Source: an uncultured Clostridia bacterium
GTDB taxonomy: Bacteria; Bacillota; Clostridia; Christensenellales; Aristaeellaceae
Assembly: GCA_934621505.1 (NCBI GenBank)
Contig: CAKTUU010000047.1
Span: 1-14,183 of the forward strand
Direction: 5' to 3'
Length of the DNA: 14,183 bases
The notes under the pieces are model-generated. The model did not search any database. It was not told the DNA's origin and saw only the letters and a list, made by a program, of their open reading frames with translations. Shown here piece after piece: positions 13,286-14,183 of this stretch (the first letter of the stretch is position 1; each line of letters starts with the position of its first letter). The position numbers and the translations under genes were made by a program.

Positions 13286-13769
13286 ATGGACAAGCGACCG
13301 GTTTATGCTTTTCCAAAGCGGCTTGGGGTGTGGTTTGAGGTAACGGAACATCCCGCCGTATACAACATGGATGAAGTGCATCAGCTTGACCTGCCCTATC
13401 CGGATGCTGACGCCAAAAATCTGTTTGTCCGGGATGATAAAAAGCAAAATGACTATCTGCTGACGGTTAAAGGCGATAAACGGGTTGACTTAAAGGCTTT
13501 TTGCGAGACCTTTCACACAAGGCCCTTACCCTTTGCCTCGGTGGAGGATTTGCAGCAGATTCTGGGACTGTTGCCCGGCTCTGTCGGTCCATTGGGCATT
13601 CTAAACGAGAAGGGAAACCGTGTGCATGTGTATCTGGATCAGGATTTTCTTTCCCGGCCTGACAGGCGTACAACCAAACGACAACACTGCCACTGTATGG
13701 ATGAAGGCGCAGAATCTGGCGTTTCTCATTCGGAACCATGGCAATGATTTAACCATCGCGAAACTGTGA
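13286..13769 (+). pseudogene. Prolyl-tRNA deacylase (ProX/PrdX, YbaK-like) with a +1 frameshift
   Basis: ATG 13286 (GGAGAA 8 bases upstream) begins MDKRPVYAF. Family motifs follow: VTEHPAVYNMDEV, AKNLFVRDDKKQNDYLL, VKGDKRVDLKAF and LGLLPGSVGPLGILN. These proteins hydrolyse mischarged Ala-tRNA(Pro) in trans. After about residue 121 the open frame becomes unrelated sequence ending at 13747. The +1 frame from about 13650 reads GLTGVQPNDNTATVWM, then NLAFLIRNHGNDLTIAKL, and stops at 13769. That is the normal family C-terminus with its conserved PNDNTATV. Dropping one C from CCC at 13653-13655 restores a continuous protein of about 160 residues, the usual length. This is either a real disabling mutation or a one-base sequencing or assembly error. 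It ends the PHP-barnase-barstar operon, 19 bases after barstar. Confidence 0.85.
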
Positions 13770-13783
13770 AGCAACAAAACGGG

Positions 13784-13813
13784 GAGGCGGCGCGCCATTT
13801 TGCGCGCCGCCTC
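13784..13813 (+). terminator. GC-rich hairpin at the end of the barnase operon
   Basis: A perfect 12-base-pair stem, almost all G and C (13784-13795 with 13802-13813), has a 6-base loop CATTTT and lies 15 bases after the deacylase stop at 13769. A T run is missing (AGCCTG follows), so it may end transcription poorly or only protect the 3' end. The position suits the end of the four-gene operon. Confidence 0.5.
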
Positions 13814-13894
13814 AGCCTGCTGAAAAACCCCTGGTATGACAGCGTTCGTCCATGAACATGACTACGCTGGTTCACGGGAAATGCGTTACACTAC

Positions 13895-14183
13895 GGGAGT
13901 GTCCAAAGCAAAGATATTGTGATAGAATAGAGAAGATGAAAAAGCTAACAGAAGCGTCATGGAAAAAATGCCCGAAATGTGGTAAAACAAAGAACCGGAT
14001 CAAAGCAGGGTATAATGCTTCAGGAAGTCAGTGCTGCAAATGTAAGGAGTGCGGCGTCTACTACACCATTAATCCAAAGCAGCATGAGTACCCGGAAGAA
14101 GTCAGACAACTCGCAATAAAAATGTACTACAGCGGGGTCAGTGGGCGCGGAGCAGGAAAGATTCTGAAGATGAACAAATCCAA
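13895..14183 (+). mobile_element. Left part of an insertion sequence (IS1-like), cut by the window end
   Basis: A transposase N-terminus begins at 13936 and runs off the window. Base composition turns visibly richer in A and T from about 13910, unlike the GC-rich genes before it. GGGAGTGTCCAAAG at 13895-13908 is a plausible left terminal inverted repeat. The right end and any target duplication lie outside the window, so the boundary is uncertain by tens of bases. The 80 bases between the hairpin at 13813 and this point show no gene. Confidence 0.6.
13936..14183 (+). CDS. IS1-type transposase N-terminal zinc-binding/HTH part (partial)
   Basis: Open from ATG 13936 to the end of the window: 82 codons with no stop. 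A zinc ribbon is seen: CPKCG (12-16) and CKECG (36-40), with the usual run of basic residues and a G-x-Q-C-x-C-K spacing. The segment YPEEVRQLAIKMYYSGVSGR is then followed by GAGKILKMNKS, the start of a helix-turn-helix that recognises the element's ends. This layout matches the InsA-like N-terminus of IS1 family transposases; an IS1595-type relative is possible because they share this zinc-binding domain. The RBS is weak (GAGAAG close to the ATG), which is common in transposase genes. The catalytic part is outside the window. Confidence 0.75.
   Translation, partial: MKKLTEASWKKCPKCGKTKNRIKAGYNASGSQCCKCKECGVYYTINPKQHEYPEEVRQLAIKMYYSGVSGRGAGKILKMNKS

Noticed and set aside
13657..13747. Alternative C-terminus of the deacylase open frame (Arg/His/Cys-rich) as a zinc-binding tail
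   Set aside because: The true family C-terminus is readable in the +1 frame through the same bases, so the tail is a frameshift product.
1..14183. CRISPR arrays, tRNA or rRNA genes, riboswitches
   Set aside because: No regularly spaced repeats, no cloverleaf or rRNA-like conserved stretches, and all leaders are short (under about 60 bases).

Overview
The window looks like chromosomal DNA from a spore-forming, GC-rich member of the Clostridia (Bacillota), probably of the gut Oscillospiraceae/Eubacteriales kind. This is inferred from spoIVA, a ylbF-mltG-U32 (trhP-type) cluster, yajC beside a TIGR04086 membrane protein, strong AAGGAGG ribosome binding sites and sigma-A/sigma-E type promoters. 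Almost all of it is ordinary coding sequence with short gaps. No rRNA, tRNA, CRISPR array or stretch above 300 bases without a gene was seen.

Layout. (1) 1-1599: spoIVA on the minus strand behind a sigma-E-like promoter, with hairpins after its stop. (2) 1743-4538: plus-strand operon ylbF-mltG-U32/trhP (RNA turnover regulator, cell-wall lytic transglycosylase, tRNA hydroxylation). (3) 4574-5519: yajC with its own promoter, then a TIGR04086 membrane protein whose Shine-Dalgarno sequence lies inside the yajC terminator stem. (4) 5570-8355, minus strand: exoA (AP endonuclease) and yfcE (phosphodiesterase) are translationally coupled. They are followed by a separately promoted secreted parvulin-like lipoprotein. 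(5) 8461-10408: a perfect-consensus sigma-A promoter drives a secreted phosphodiester glycosidase (NAGPA family) and a divergent Lgt-family membrane protein. (6) 10390-11127, minus: secreted DUF6273 protein, overlapping the lgt-like 3' end. (7) 11200-13769: a four-gene operon of a PHP-domain metallohydrolase, a secreted protein with two barnase domains, a barstar inhibitor and a prolyl-tRNA deacylase (ProX/PrdX type) that carries a frameshift. (8) From about 13895 to the window end: the left part of an insertion sequence with an IS1-type transposase N-terminus.

The most notable item is the secreted double barnase with one small cytoplasmic barstar. Domain 1 keeps the catalytic Glu and His but has Tyr where barnase has Arg59. 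Domain 2 keeps that Arg and the Glu but has Asn in place of the catalytic His102. The barstar next to it also has changes at the matching contact positions. A division of labour (one active domain, one binding or decoy domain) is my inference. The other items worth a look are the terminator/RBS overlap before the TIGR04086 gene, the Lgt paralogue lacking several key residues, the parvulin domain split by a coiled coil, and the frameshift in the deacylase gene just before the insertion element.
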